This document shows positions 8,711 to 17,002 of a stretch of DNA of 64,000 nt, one piece after another (position 1 is the first letter of the stretch; each line of letters opens with the position of its first letter). The stretch lies in the NCBI RefSeq assembly GCF_000092225.1, contig NC_014159.1:35807-99806 (forward strand), given 5' to 3'. The notes below the pieces were generated by a model. That model was not told the origin of the DNA. It made no database searches and saw only the letters and a program-made list of their open reading frames with translations. The DNA is from Tsukamurella paurometabola DSM 20162. Lineage in GTDB: Bacteria; Actinomycetota; Actinomycetes; Mycobacteriales; Mycobacteriaceae. The position numbers and the translations under genes were made by a program.

Positions 8711-9437
8711 GCAACACTCTAAGCTGCCGGACATGGGCATGCCGGACCTAAAAGGTGACCGCGCACGATGGGCGGCGGTGTTGGCCGTTGTGATCGCCGT
8801 GGTCGGGGCGGTATTGCTGCGGGCCACCTTCGCCGCCACGAGCAGCGGCGGCCCTTTGCCGCCGGTTAGCGCAGCTGTCGCAGCAACATGGCTGATTGGG
8901 GGGATAGTGGTCGTTGCGGCCGCCAGCACGACGCGCCCGCCCGACACCACCGAACCATCGGTCCGTTTCCTGCTGCGGGCGTTGCGTCAGCCGCCCACGC
9001 GGATGCAGGGGTTCCCGGTGGCGGCGGCAGTCGCCGTGGGCTTGGCGTTCGCTATCGTCTGCGTCATCGGGGCACTCACTCTGTTGCGGTTTCCCTGGAC
9101 GGCGCAATGGGTGTCCGCAGCGCTCACTACCGCGCGCGGTGACGCGGCCATCGTGTTCAGTGTCGCTCTCGCGACGGGGGCGGCGGAGGAAGTCTTTTTC
9201 CGGATTGGACTGCGGTCGGTGCTCCCGGCACGTTGGTATGTCCTTGCATCCACCGTCATCTACGGTGTGGTCACCGCGGCAACCGGCAACGGCGCACTGG
9301 TCATAGCCTCAATCCTACTGGGTCTCGTTGCAGCACAGATGTATTACTGGTTCCCCCGTTGGTACGTCCCGGTCATCATCCACGCGCTCTGGACAGTCGG
9401 TGTCATCGGAATATTCCCAACGCTGAGCAGCTACTAG
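8709..9437 (+). CDS. CPBP-family intramembrane protease homologue
   Basis: 242 residues, strongly hydrophobic, with about seven membrane segments. The CPBP (CAAX protease/bacteriocin-processing) signature EEVFFR lies near residue 158 (GAAEEVFFRIGLRSVLPARW). The second motif, normally FxxxH, reads YGVVTAATGN and seems to lack its histidine; the third keeps a His in VIIHALWTVG. It may therefore be a degenerate, non-proteolytic member. Starts at 8733 or 8739 are also possible. It faces the reductase gene head to head and the Y4yA-like gene tail to tail. A broken relative lies at 13400-13848, beyond the other end of the PLP operon. Confidence 0.78.
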   Translation: MQHSKLPDMGMPDLKGDRARWAAVLAVVIAVVGAVLLRATFAATSSGGPLPPVSAAVAATWLIGGIVVVAAASTTRPPDTTEPSVRFLLRALRQPPTRMQGFPVAAAVAVGLAFAIVCVIGALTLLRFPWTAQWVSAALTTARGDAAIVFSVALATGAAEEVFFRIGLRSVLPARWYVLASTVIYGVVTAATGNGALVIASILLGLVAAQMYYWFPRWYVPVIIHALWTVGVIGIFPTLSSY

Positions 9438-9458
9438 ACCGCCCCTGTGACGATGCGC

Positions 9459-10838
9459 TCACGGTTGATCAATCTGGTCCCTTCGCCATCTGCCCTCTTT
9501 CAGGACGATGTTATGTGCCAGTGGTATTTGATGTGATGCGCTTTCGAGGATATGCATCAGGTATCCGGCAGTGTTGGTGAAGGCGATCAGGTCGCCCACG
9601 GCTACGCCTTCGGGGAAGGTGATTCTGCGGCGTGTGATCAGCTCGGCTTCGATGCAGTAGGCCCCGACGAGGAATCCGGAGATGGGTGGCGTGGGTGCGC
9701 GCTCCGGTGCTGGGATCAAGATTGGGTCGAGGATGAAGTCGTCGGCGGCGGAGCGTAGCTGGGTTCTGTTCATGGCTAGTCCGATCAGCCAAGTGCCGTC
9801 GGATCGTTGTTTGCGGAACTCGACTCTCGCCACAGTGAGGCCGCACCCGTCAAGGAGGCAGCGTCCAGGTTCGGCGTGGAGGCGGATGCCGGCGTCGGCG
9901 ATGCGCTGTGCGAGGCCTGGTGCGCTTAGAACTGATGCGAGCCAGGCGCCTCGCACTAGCTCCTGCCACATGGGATAGACGTTCTCGGGCGCCTTGGCTG
10001 CCCAAAAGGCGGACAGATCACTAGATTTGGTGGACTGCTGATACGCATCCCAGGTAGCCGGTGTGTCGAGGTAGCGCATGGGAATGCCGCCCCCGATGTC
10101 GATGAAGGTGGGCCGGTGTTGCTGATGGCGGGCAGTGGCTATCAGGTCGAGCGCCTGTGCGAGAGCCTCGCTTCGATGCTCGGCACTATAGCCGTGCAAA
10201 TGAAAATGGAACCCAGACAGGGCGAGTTGGCCTGGGAAGTTGTTTAAGATCTCGCGGATCTGCTCCTGGGCCATCCCGAACCGACTGGGGGCGGCGCCGG
10301 GAAGCTCCGCTGCGATCCGGAGGGCCACCGGAACGTCTTCCCGGTGCTTGCACTCTGCGATGACTCGGACCAGCGCAGCGAGCTCGTCGCCGTTATCGAT
10401 AGAGATCACAACGCCGGAGTTCACAGCCAGCTTTAGTAGCGCATTGGGTTTGACAGCGGCGGTCAGGATGATCCGGTCAGGCTGAGGATTGAAGGCCAAT
10501 ACTTGTCGCAGTTCCTGCTCAGAAGCGACGTCGATGCCGTGCCCGGCAGCGAGAGCAGCCTCGACAAGGGCCAGTGCCTTGTTCGCCTTGCGAGCGAAGT
10601 ACACCCGCAGGTCGACCCGCGCTTCCTGCGCCGCTGCAATGAGCTCTCCGGCGTGCCCGGCGAGCGGAGCCGGGTTGATGACGTTCACCGGTGAGCCGTG
10701 CTCTTCGATCAGCTGGTGCAGGGTTGCCCAATCGCGAAGCAGGTCGACCTGCCATCGCACGAGACGCCCAGGGACTGCGGGTTCACCGTGCGCGCGGAAG
10801 CGCAGCTGGGCGTTAGCTGAAACGGAGTTCTCGGGCAT
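9459..10838 (-). CDS. Y4yA-like type-III-fold PLP-dependent enzyme (Orn/DAP/Arg decarboxylase family)
   Basis: 459 residues. The alanine-racemase-fold barrel carries the PLP lysine in FARKANKALALVEAA, a substrate-site HFHLHGYS, a FIDIGGGIPM phosphate loop and HAEPGRCLLDGCG. The C-terminal beta domain has GAYCIEAELI, placing the Cys that completes the active site in decarboxylases. It most resembles the Y4yA subgroup. Substrate unknown; decarboxylation of an amino-acid adduct is the family expectation. The ATG at 10838 is chosen because a perfect AGGAGG precedes it by 10 bases. It is the last gene of a three-gene operon with the flavoprotein (14-base gap) and the SbnA-like synthase. Confidence 0.82.
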   Translation of the reverse strand: MPENSVSANAQLRFRAHGEPAVPGRLVRWQVDLLRDWATLHQLIEEHGSPVNVINPAPLAGHAGELIAAAQEARVDLRVYFARKANKALALVEAALAAGHGIDVASEQELRQVLAFNPQPDRIILTAAVKPNALLKLAVNSGVVISIDNGDELAALVRVIAECKHREDVPVALRIAAELPGAAPSRFGMAQEQIREILNNFPGQLALSGFHFHLHGYSAEHRSEALAQALDLIATARHQQHRPTFIDIGGGIPMRYLDTPATWDAYQQSTKSSDLSAFWAAKAPENVYPMWQELVRGAWLASVLSAPGLAQRIADAGIRLHAEPGRCLLDGCGLTVARVEFRKQRSDGTWLIGLAMNRTQLRSAADDFILDPILIPAPERAPTPPISGFLVGAYCIEAELITRRRITFPEGVAVGDLIAFTNTAGYLMHILESASHQIPLAHNIVLKEGRWRRDQIDQP

Positions 10839-10852
10839 TTGCTGTTGTCCTC

Positions 10853-12304
10853 CTAGGTGCGTCTTAGCTGGGCAGCCCACCGATGAAGGTGAGGGTGCAA
10901 TACGTGATTGAGAGTGTCGGTGCCCAGTACCACCCCTTCGACCGAGCGGCCGAACACGGCCAATCCTTCAATGCGTTCGCCGCCGACAAGGACGGTTGCG
11001 TCGAGGTCGATCGCCACTGCGTCTCGATCGGTCGCGCGTTCGATAAGGCCTTGCTCGCGGAGCGAATGCCACAACGAATCCGTCGAGTCGGGCAGCCCCG
11101 CTGGGGCAAGAACCGCATCGATCACCAGATCAGCCCTCGGTGGTGTCGTGCCGGCGTCGATGGACAGGACGCCGGCGTGCACGAGTGCGAGCATCTTCTC
11201 GGCGTTGATAGCGGGCGGACCGAAGGCGAGTGGCTCCATCGCCTGGCAAAGCTTCGAGAAGTTGGTCCAGCCCTCCGGCGGAGCACCACCGGACTGCTGC
11301 AAGCGCAGGTGACGTTCGATGAGGTGCGGGTAAAGCGCCTTCCACGCCTGCCCCTGAGCCCACAGCAGGTCGGGCGGGCGCGCTCCGTGCGCGATAAGTA
11401 GATCACGCTCGAGCCACGCTCTTGGGTCATCGGTGCGACGAGTTTCGTCACCGCCAATGCGGACCAGGATCTGCGCCGCAGCATCATTCACGACGAGCGC
11501 CGTGTCCTCAGTGGCGAGCTGCTTGGCACGGGTCCGCGCTATCGCCGGAAGCCAACGCATGCTGTTGAGCACTGCGCGGTCTGTCTTGGCGCACATGAGC
11601 CGTCCGGTTCGCGAAAACCAGTGAATACGTTGGGGACTGTCCGGACTCGGCTGGTAGGCAACTTCGTGCGGGCGCCCAGGCACTGCGGTAAATCGCCCGC
11701 CGCTTCCCTGGGTGCAGGCAAGAGTTGCGTCAATTGCGCTCAGTGCGGCTCCGCGGATCGCCACAGACTCCGGGAGAGGGCCGCCTGCGTATGTCTGGGG
11801 ATATGCGGGGGCCGCTGCTTGTAGTTGGCCCGACCATGTCGCCGCGTGCCCCGTGACGAGCAGTACTGCGTCGACCGTATGGTGTTGTGCCCCCGCATGA
11901 ACGACCCAACCCGAGTCGGTAGAGGTCAGATTGTGAGCACGTTCGCCAATGTGAGTGACCGTGGGAAAACGCCGGGCAGCGCTGGTCGCGGCCTCGACTA
12001 GGTAGCGGCCGGCGAGTGCACGGGGCGGAAACAAGTGGTCAGCGTAGGGATGGTGTACCCGAAGCCAGTCCACGAACCGGGGCGAGGTGGTGGTGGCTGG
12101 GAGAATGGCATCGGCCGCGACGTTGAGGAGGTTCCACTCAGGTTGCTGCGGGTCGTAGGCCCACCCAGGGCCTATCGCGCTGTGTGGCTCGAAGATTATG
12201 AGCTCGGGGAGGTCGTGTTCGCACTCGGCGATGAGCGACTCCATCGCGGCCACACACCGAGGACCGCCGCCGACGATGCCCACTCTCAACGCAACGCCCC
12301 CCAT
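10853..12304 (-). CDS. FAD/NAD(P)-binding protein (NAD_binding_9 type) of the PLP operon
   Basis: 483 residues opening with a dinucleotide-binding loop LRVGIVGGGPRCVAAMESL, then IIFEPHSAIGPGWAYDP, which contacts FAD in this family, and a second nucleotide-binding stretch VDAVLLVTGHAATWSG. It resembles the FAD-dependent proteins of the HI0933/NAD_binding_9 group, whose reactions are mostly unknown; amine or hydroxyl oxidation is plausible. The ATG at 12304 overlaps the end of the SbnA-like gene by 19 bases, and a TTG a few codons later could also serve. The overlap implies translational coupling. In place it may do the job SbnB (oxidative release of diaminopropionate) does in staphyloferrin pathways; this is inference only. 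Confidence 0.75.
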   Translation of the reverse strand: MGGVALRVGIVGGGPRCVAAMESLIAECEHDLPELIIFEPHSAIGPGWAYDPQQPEWNLLNVAADAILPATTTSPRFVDWLRVHHPYADHLFPPRALAGRYLVEAATSAARRFPTVTHIGERAHNLTSTDSGWVVHAGAQHHTVDAVLLVTGHAATWSGQLQAAAPAYPQTYAGGPLPESVAIRGAALSAIDATLACTQGSGGRFTAVPGRPHEVAYQPSPDSPQRIHWFSRTGRLMCAKTDRAVLNSMRWLPAIARTRAKQLATEDTALVVNDAAAQILVRIGGDETRRTDDPRAWLERDLLIAHGARPPDLLWAQGQAWKALYPHLIERHLRLQQSGGAPPEGWTNFSKLCQAMEPLAFGPPAINAEKMLALVHAGVLSIDAGTTPPRADLVIDAVLAPAGLPDSTDSLWHSLREQGLIERATDRDAVAIDLDATVLVGGERIEGLAVFGRSVEGVVLGTDTLNHVLHPHLHRWAAQLRRT

Positions 12305-13380
12305 GTGCCGGGAGCAGCCTGCACGCGGGCGGTCAACTCCGCAGCATCGCAGCCGAGTTCGGTCTGAACCCACGAGTCACTGTAGACAGTGTCGAGATAG
12401 CGTTCGCCACCATCGTGGAGCACCATGCAGATGCTCTCGTCGCGATCGACATCGAAATGCTCCACGGCCGCAACAACCGCGCCGCCTGAGGCTCCAGCGA
12501 GGTAGCCTTCTCGCTGGACGAGACGTCGGCACCCGACCACGCTGTCGAGGGCGGAAACCTTGATTACTTGATCCGGAGCAGCTGAGGCGGCGAGTGCAGG
12601 CGCAACGCCGGCTCCGAAGCCGGGAAGGGCGCGGCAACCACGGTCTCCGTCGAACAGCACGCTGCCCACTGCGTCAACAGCGACGAACCGGGTGTCCAGG
12701 CTGTGTTCCTTCGCGTACCGCATGCAACCTTGCAGCGTTCCAGTCGTACTCGTAGCGACCACCAGCACATCAGGCGGCCCCGAAGGGGACTCGGCGATCT
12801 CGCGCATTGTTCCCTCGGCGTGCGCACGAATGTTGGCTACGTTCGCGTACTGATTTGGCCACCAGGCGTGAACCCCCGTCTCAGCCATCTCCCGGACGAT
12901 CTGTTCTACAGCAGTTATGCGAGCCTGCAGAAAGTCACCGGATACCGGATCAGGCTGTTCCACATCGACAATGTGGCCGCCATAGGCACTGATGAGAGCA
13001 CGTGTGGAGCGGTTAGTCCTCGGGTCGACCACGCAGGTAAACGACAGCCCCAGCGTCAAACACTGCTGTGCCAGCGCCACACCTAAGTTGCCTGAACTCG
13101 ACTCAACAACATGATCGCCGCGACGTAAATCCCCCGATTCGAACCCGCTGCGAAGTAGTGCTCGCGCGGTTCTGTCCTTCGCGGAACCAGAAGGGTTGAA
13201 GCTCTCAAGTTTGGCCGAGAGATACGTCGGCGACGGCGCGAGGAGATGTGCAAAGCGGACGAGTGGGGTAGCGCGCGGAAGCGCGCTAAGCGCGTGACCA
13301 GTGACCTGTCTGATGCAACTAAGTATTGCAGGTGGTGGCAACTGCTGCGCGGGGGCCCTGGGCTCTGCTCGGCCGGTCAT
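12286..13380 (-). CDS. Cysteine-synthase-family PLP enzyme, SbnA-like
   Basis: 364 residues of fold-type II PLP enzyme. PLP lysine in SFNPSGSAKDRTAR (about residue 66), substrate-carboxylate loop ESSSGNLGVALA, phosphate loop ATSTTGTLQG and C-terminal GYLAGASGGAVVAA. It resembles SbnA (phosphoserine plus glutamate to an N-linked diaminopropionate precursor) and rhizobial Y4xP more than housekeeping CysK. First gene of the three-gene operon. There is no obvious Shine-Dalgarno before the ATG at 13380, so a leaderless transcript is possible. Divergent from the broken CPBP gene. Confidence 0.82.
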   Translation of the reverse strand: MTGRAEPRAPAQQLPPPAILSCIRQVTGHALSALPRATPLVRFAHLLAPSPTYLSAKLESFNPSGSAKDRTARALLRSGFESGDLRRGDHVVESSSGNLGVALAQQCLTLGLSFTCVVDPRTNRSTRALISAYGGHIVDVEQPDPVSGDFLQARITAVEQIVREMAETGVHAWWPNQYANVANIRAHAEGTMREIAESPSGPPDVLVVATSTTGTLQGCMRYAKEHSLDTRFVAVDAVGSVLFDGDRGCRALPGFGAGVAPALAASAAPDQVIKVSALDSVVGCRRLVQREGYLAGASGGAVVAAVEHFDVDRDESICMVLHDGGERYLDTVYSDSWVQTELGCDAAELTARVQAAPGTWGALR

Positions 13381-13399
13381 GGTGACGGACGGCTACCGA

Positions 13400-13848
13400 A
13401 GTTCGCATCGAAAGTATTGACGGCGACGGTTAGGACTGGCAGTCGTATCGCCGTGGGTGGCGCACTGCTTGTCGTTGCTGTTGCGACTGTGACGACGGCG
13501 GCTGGTGCCGTGGCCACCCGGTTTCTCCCACCGATGTGGCCGGTGGACGCGCCTGGGGCACAACTGTCGTCTAGCCTCCGCTATGCTTCGCGGCGTCACG
13601 CACCTGTACCAGGGGTGGGCCTCGGCTCTGGGTGCAATGGCCGAGTCGTGTGTCTGCTCGACTGGCGGTGGCGGGCACTTCTTGGTTTGGTCCTCGGACA
13701 CGCGCTCTACAACGTCGTTTTCGCCGGCCTACTGTTTCCTGGCGGATCCGCAGCCACTATCTACGCGGTAATGCTCAGTGTCGCTGTGGCTGCTGTCGCC
13801 GCTCTGCTCCTAACGCCTGCACGCAATGGCGATGCTCGGTCACAGTGA
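13400..13848 (+). pseudogene. Broken CPBP-family membrane protein gene
   Basis: An N-terminal membrane helix (RIAVGGALLVVAVATVTTAA) is followed by a jump to typical CPBP motif-2/3 sequence split between two frames: LASAMLRGVTHLYQGWASAL in one frame (13575-13630), then GLVLGHALYNVVFAGLLFPG in another (13680-13740). A frameshift near 13640-13665 joins them. The EExxxR first motif and neighbouring helices are missing, so there was also a deletion. Non-functional. Stop at 13846-13848. Its close spacing to the PLP operon mirrors the intact CPBP gene at the other end. Confidence 0.7.
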
Positions 13849-15213
13849 TGGTCCGTCGTGCGAGGCACCTGGTGTTTCAGGGCTGCGCCGGTGCGATTGG
13901 ACGGCGGGTGGTGTAGCCGTACCACCACTCACGCCACCACTCTCGCCGCTCCTCCCGGTCGCTGTCCGTCCAAGGCTGGCGTTGAGAGCGCTGCGGCCGC
14001 GGATGCTCCGGGCGGGTGCAGGGAGTAGCTCGAGGCCGTGTTCGTCGCGGATGTATTCGGCGAACCCGGGCAATCCGAAGGTCAGCATGCCCCGTCCGGC
14101 CTCGGTGATGACGCCTGCCTCGAGTAGCTCGTCGCGGGTTGTTGATAGGCCTGTGCTCGACACTCCCAGCTGCTGGGCGATCGCCGCTCGCGGGACCGGC
14201 CCGTTGCCCAGCTGCGCCATCGTCATCACGAACTCCTGCTGCGCGGGCGTCGATGCACGGTCTAGCCGCGCTTCATAGATCTGCTGCATCGACCTATCCA
14301 CCAACGCCTGTCCATGCTCCACATGCTCGACTGTGATGAGTGCGCCTGGATCGGGTCGGCCTGCGGCCGCCCACGTGTGTTCACCGATCAGCTGCACCGT
14401 GTACGGGTAGCCATCGGCGATAGCTACTGCTCTGCGCAGCGCTTCCGGCGTCCACTGCACGCCACGCTGCTGCGCCGGCGCTGCCAAGGCGATCGCCGCG
14501 GCATCGTCACTGAGTCCACCGAGGGTGCGGTAGTCGAAGCGCTCCGCGTTCATCACCGCCTTGTTGATCACCGCAGTACTCGTCGGTAGGCCGGCCCCGA
14601 ACAGCGCCACCGGAAGATCCGGGCGCCGAGCCTGGAGGTTCTGCCACGTGTAGCTCAACGTCCGCAGGCTCGCCGGATCGCCCTGCTGGATCTCGTCGAC
14701 GAACACCACCACACCGCCGGGTCGCTGCTTGCGCACCTTGTCCCGGACCTCAGTGAGCAGGTCCTGCAGGTCCCAGGTGTCGACCGGCCCCTCCCCCTCC
14801 CGCTCACGCGCACGAGGCGCCACCGTCGCCTCCGCCGACCCCACTCCCGGTACCGACAGTCCGAACTTCACCGTCAACCGCTCACTGAGCCGGCCCCGCT
14901 CACCGCCACGGTCGCCAGTCACGTCCGCTACCGCCCGCTCAGCCGACCGCGCGATCGCCGACAGCAACGACCCCTCCCCCGCCACGACCCACACCGACAG
15001 CGCGTTGAACTGCTGCTCAGCCATCGTCTCCGCAGCCCGCAACATCGACGTCTTACCCAGCCCCCGCGGCCCACGGTCGATCCGAATCCGCGGCACCAGC
15101 GACTGCGTCGCAGCCATGAACGACAACCGCTCCTGATAGTCCGCCAACTCCTGGTCCCGACCAGGCACCTGACGCGCGATCGCGCCAGGCGTGTACGGAC
15201 TCGGCTGCACCAT
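13840..15213 (-). CDS. AAA-family ATPase with C-terminal winged helix
   Basis: 457 residues. P-loop RGPRGLGKTSML near residue 46, Walker B GGVVVFVDEIQQGD near residue 165, then a lid-like helical region. A winged-helix segment (RAAIAQQLGVSSTGLSTTRDEL...GVITEAGRGMLTF) precedes a disordered Ser/Gly-rich tail. The architecture resembles Orc1/Cdc6-like and related plasmid/phage ATPases; replication initiation or DNA-transaction regulation is inferred. A 44-bp palindrome lies 15 bp before the start codon, and the partition locus starts 0.6 kb beyond. The 3' end overlaps the broken CPBP gene by 9 bp, so the tail may be extended beyond its original stop. Confidence 0.72.
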   Translation of the reverse strand: MVQPSPYTPGAIARQVPGRDQELADYQERLSFMAATQSLVPRIRIDRGPRGLGKTSMLRAAETMAEQQFNALSVWVVAGEGSLLSAIARSAERAVADVTGDRGGERGRLSERLTVKFGLSVPGVGSAEATVAPRAREREGEGPVDTWDLQDLLTEVRDKVRKQRPGGVVVFVDEIQQGDPASLRTLSYTWQNLQARRPDLPVALFGAGLPTSTAVINKAVMNAERFDYRTLGGLSDDAAAIALAAPAQQRGVQWTPEALRRAVAIADGYPYTVQLIGEHTWAAAGRPDPGALITVEHVEHGQALVDRSMQQIYEARLDRASTPAQQEFVMTMAQLGNGPVPRAAIAQQLGVSSTGLSTTRDELLEAGVITEAGRGMLTFGLPGFAEYIRDEHGLELLPAPARSIRGRSALNASLGRTATGRSGESGGVSGGTATPPAVQSHRRSPETPGASHDGPSL

Positions 15214-15227
15214 GCTCGACCACCCAC

Positions 15228-15271
15228 CAGATAGATTCAGATAAAACAGGCCAATTATCTAGAACTATCTG
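15228..15271. promoter_or_regulatory. 44-bp palindrome upstream of the AAA ATPase gene
   Basis: Left arm CAGATAGATTCAGATAA, right arm TTATCTAGAACTATCTG; 14 of 17 positions are complementary around a 10-bp centre. The sequence is AT-rich in a GC-rich setting and sits 15 bp upstream of the start codon. It contains four half-sites of the type AGATA/TATCT. Likely an operator for autoregulation or an initiator-binding site; which of these is not decidable here. Confidence 0.6.
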
Positions 15272-15365
15272 ACCACGGGAAACAGGCTCCGACAACAGCT
15301 GTGCACGGGAGCCGAAGGGTAGCCTCTGCCGCATCTATCGAACGCCCGTGCTACCGTGACCGTAG

Positions 15366-15402
15366 GCCTGGCGGGGACGTAGGGAAGACGAACCCGCCAG
15401 GC
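15366..15402. repeat. Perfect 10-bp stem-loop beside AT-rich tract
   Basis: GCCTGGCGGG at 15366-15375 pairs perfectly with CCCGCCAGGC at 15393-15402 across a 17-base loop. TATAACTATAT follows. It has no T-run, so it is a poor intrinsic terminator. In the gap between the ATPase gene and the partition locus it could be a replication or recombination structure, or a promoter-proximal hairpin for the gene at 15470. Confidence 0.5.
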
Positions 15403-15469
15403 TATAACTATATCCGCAGGCCATGCGGACTATTGACGACAAGATCGCCTCCCGCGTTACCATGAAAGC

Positions 15470-15820
15470 ATGTTCGATCCGAGGGTGTGGCACGAGCGGA
15501 ATCCGCCCCGCCCCGTGCGCGTCGACATCAGCAAGGCGTTCCCGAACCTCGCCCGCGCCGCCACCCGCGCGGACCGGCTACCGCTATGGCTCCGCAGCGC
15601 CGGCGTCCGGCTCGAACTCACCATGGATGGAGAAGTCCTCGGCGTCTGCCGCCTCATCGACGGGCAATGGCTCATCAACGTCCGGATCCGGCCGCGCATC
15701 GGTGGCGACGGGGTAGCCAGCATGCCCCTCTGGGTCCAGGAGTCCGCAGTCGAGGCCTGGCCCTCCGGCCGAGGCAACGACCGCCCAACGGGAGCGGATC
15801 GCGCCTCGCGGCACAGCTGA
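15470..15820 (+). CDS. Hypothetical protein upstream of the partition array
   Basis: 116 residues starting MFDPRVWHERNPP, with good high-GC codon usage. I do not recognise it. It contains a compact alpha/beta-looking core (WLRSAGVRLELTMDGEVLGVCRLIDGQW broken by turns) and a polar tail. No membrane segment or catalytic signature. Its stop codon abuts the start of the 5-bp-period array, so it is probably part of the replication/partition module and not an independent gene. Confidence 0.55.
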   Translation: MFDPRVWHERNPPRPVRVDISKAFPNLARAATRADRLPLWLRSAGVRLELTMDGEVLGVCRLIDGQWLINVRIRPRIGGDGVASMPLWVQESAVEAWPSGRGNDRPTGADRASRHS

Positions 15821-15825
15821 GTAGC

Positions 15826-16169
15826 GCACAGCACTGCGGTGTATTGCACCGCATTGCGCTGCACTGCGCTGCAATACAGCGACGTGCGGCCCTTCGAGTG
15901 GTATGAGTGCAGTACAAGGCGGTGCGGTGCACTGTTGCGTCATGTATTGCAGTGCGTTGCGCTGTATTGCGCCGCAATACACCGGAACGTATTGCGGTGC
16001 GTCGTATTGTGTCGTACTGTTACGCCATGCAGTGATTCGCACTGCATCGCGTCACATCACATCTCACAGTTAGGCACTGCAACGAATCGCACCTACATGC
16101 ATGACACTGCAGAGCATCGCGACGCAACGCCGTGTCACGCATGCGAACGCACTGCACTCCGATACAGTG
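15826..16169. repeat. Long 5-bp-period array, probable partition centromere
   Basis: About 340 bp built of degenerate pentamers with consensus close to TGCRN (GCACT, GCATT, GCGCT, GTATT and so on). From 15909 to 16169, 30 of 33 GC dinucleotides (hand count) fall in one 5-bp register; from 15826 to 15871, nine of ten pentamers begin GC in a second register. No protein frame explains this. It runs up to parA and recurs in short form after the ribbon-helix-helix gene (17355-17389), the layout of a parS/parC-type centromere that also covers the par promoter. Confidence 0.75.
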
Positions 16170-16192
16170 CAATCACTCGAAAGGACCGGTGT

Positions 16193-16990
16193 ATGACCAG
16201 CTCAACGCCCGTTTATGCCATTGCGAACCAGAAGGGCGGCGTCGGCAAGTCCGCCACCGTGCTAGGCCTCGCCGGCGCAATCTCGCACGCAGGCGGTCGA
16301 GCCCTCCTCATTGACCTGGACCCGCAGGCCAACATCACAACAGGGCTCGGGGTCGAGGTCGAGGAGGACACGCCCACGATGGCGGACCTCCTGGCCGAAT
16401 ACGCCGAAGGCTCGGCTCTGGACATCCGGGTTAAGACGCCCTGGCCGGGCATCGACCTCCTGCCTGCCGACCTCGGGCTCGCCAACCGCGACACCGACGG
16501 AGCGCCGGATGTGCCGTATCGGCTTCGCGCAGCGTTCGAGAACGTCGACCTCAGCGAGTACGACGCGGTCCTGATCGACTGCCCGCCGAGCCTCGGGCGA
16601 CTGCTGCTCAACGGCCTCTACTACGCCGACGGGATGATCCTTGCCACGGAAGCCATGGTCGACAGCGTGCGGGGGATCGAGAACATCGTGAAGACCTCCA
16701 ACTTCGTCCAGAAGCAGGTCAACACCAAGCTGGCGATTAAGGCCATCGTGATCACCCGCCGAGAGAAGAACGGCGAGCAGGACTTCCGCGAAAGCGAACT
16801 CCGCGAGTCGTACGGAAGCCTCCCCGACGGTGGTCTGGTTGCCCGAACCGTCACCCCGAAGCGCGCCGCATGGGGCGACGCGCACGGAACCGGGCAGTCC
16901 GTGTTCAACCTCCGCGGCGACGGACCCATGGCACTCCAGATCGCGTTCACCGACCTCGCCACCGAACTCGACCTGATCCGCACCAAGTAG
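16193..16990 (+). CDS. parA: ParA-type partition ATPase
   Basis: 265 residues. Deviant Walker A NQKGGVGKSATVLGLAGA starts at residue 12, followed by DLDPQANITTGLG and Walker B YDAVLIDCPPSLG, the full ParA/Soj signature. There is no N-terminal DNA-binding extension, so it is a small type Ib ParA, the class paired with ribbon-helix-helix ParB proteins, as found here 12 bp downstream. The ATG at 16193 is chosen: AAAGGA precedes it, whereas the open frame further upstream is only repeat-array sequence. It moves plasmid copies by nucleoid-bound ATP-dependent gradients. Autoregulation through the array is expected. Confidence 0.92.
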   Translation: MTSSTPVYAIANQKGGVGKSATVLGLAGAISHAGGRALLIDLDPQANITTGLGVEVEEDTPTMADLLAEYAEGSALDIRVKTPWPGIDLLPADLGLANRDTDGAPDVPYRLRAAFENVDLSEYDAVLIDCPPSLGRLLLNGLYYADGMILATEAMVDSVRGIENIVKTSNFVQKQVNTKLAIKAIVITRREKNGEQDFRESELRESYGSLPDGGLVARTVTPKRAAWGDAHGTGQSVFNLRGDGPMALQIAFTDLATELDLIRTK

Positions 16991-17002
16991 AAGGAGAAGC
17001 CC

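Noticed and set aside
15366..15402. Intrinsic transcription terminator
   Set aside because: Perfect stem, but a 17-base loop and no following T-run; placed upstream of a gene and not after one.
15826..16178. Repeat array could be a CRISPR array or a coding extension of parA
   Set aside because: The unit is 5 bp and degenerate, with no spacers. The frame running through it into parA has no Shine-Dalgarno and encodes Cys/Ala/Arg-rich nonsense, while parA has its own ATG and SD at 16193.
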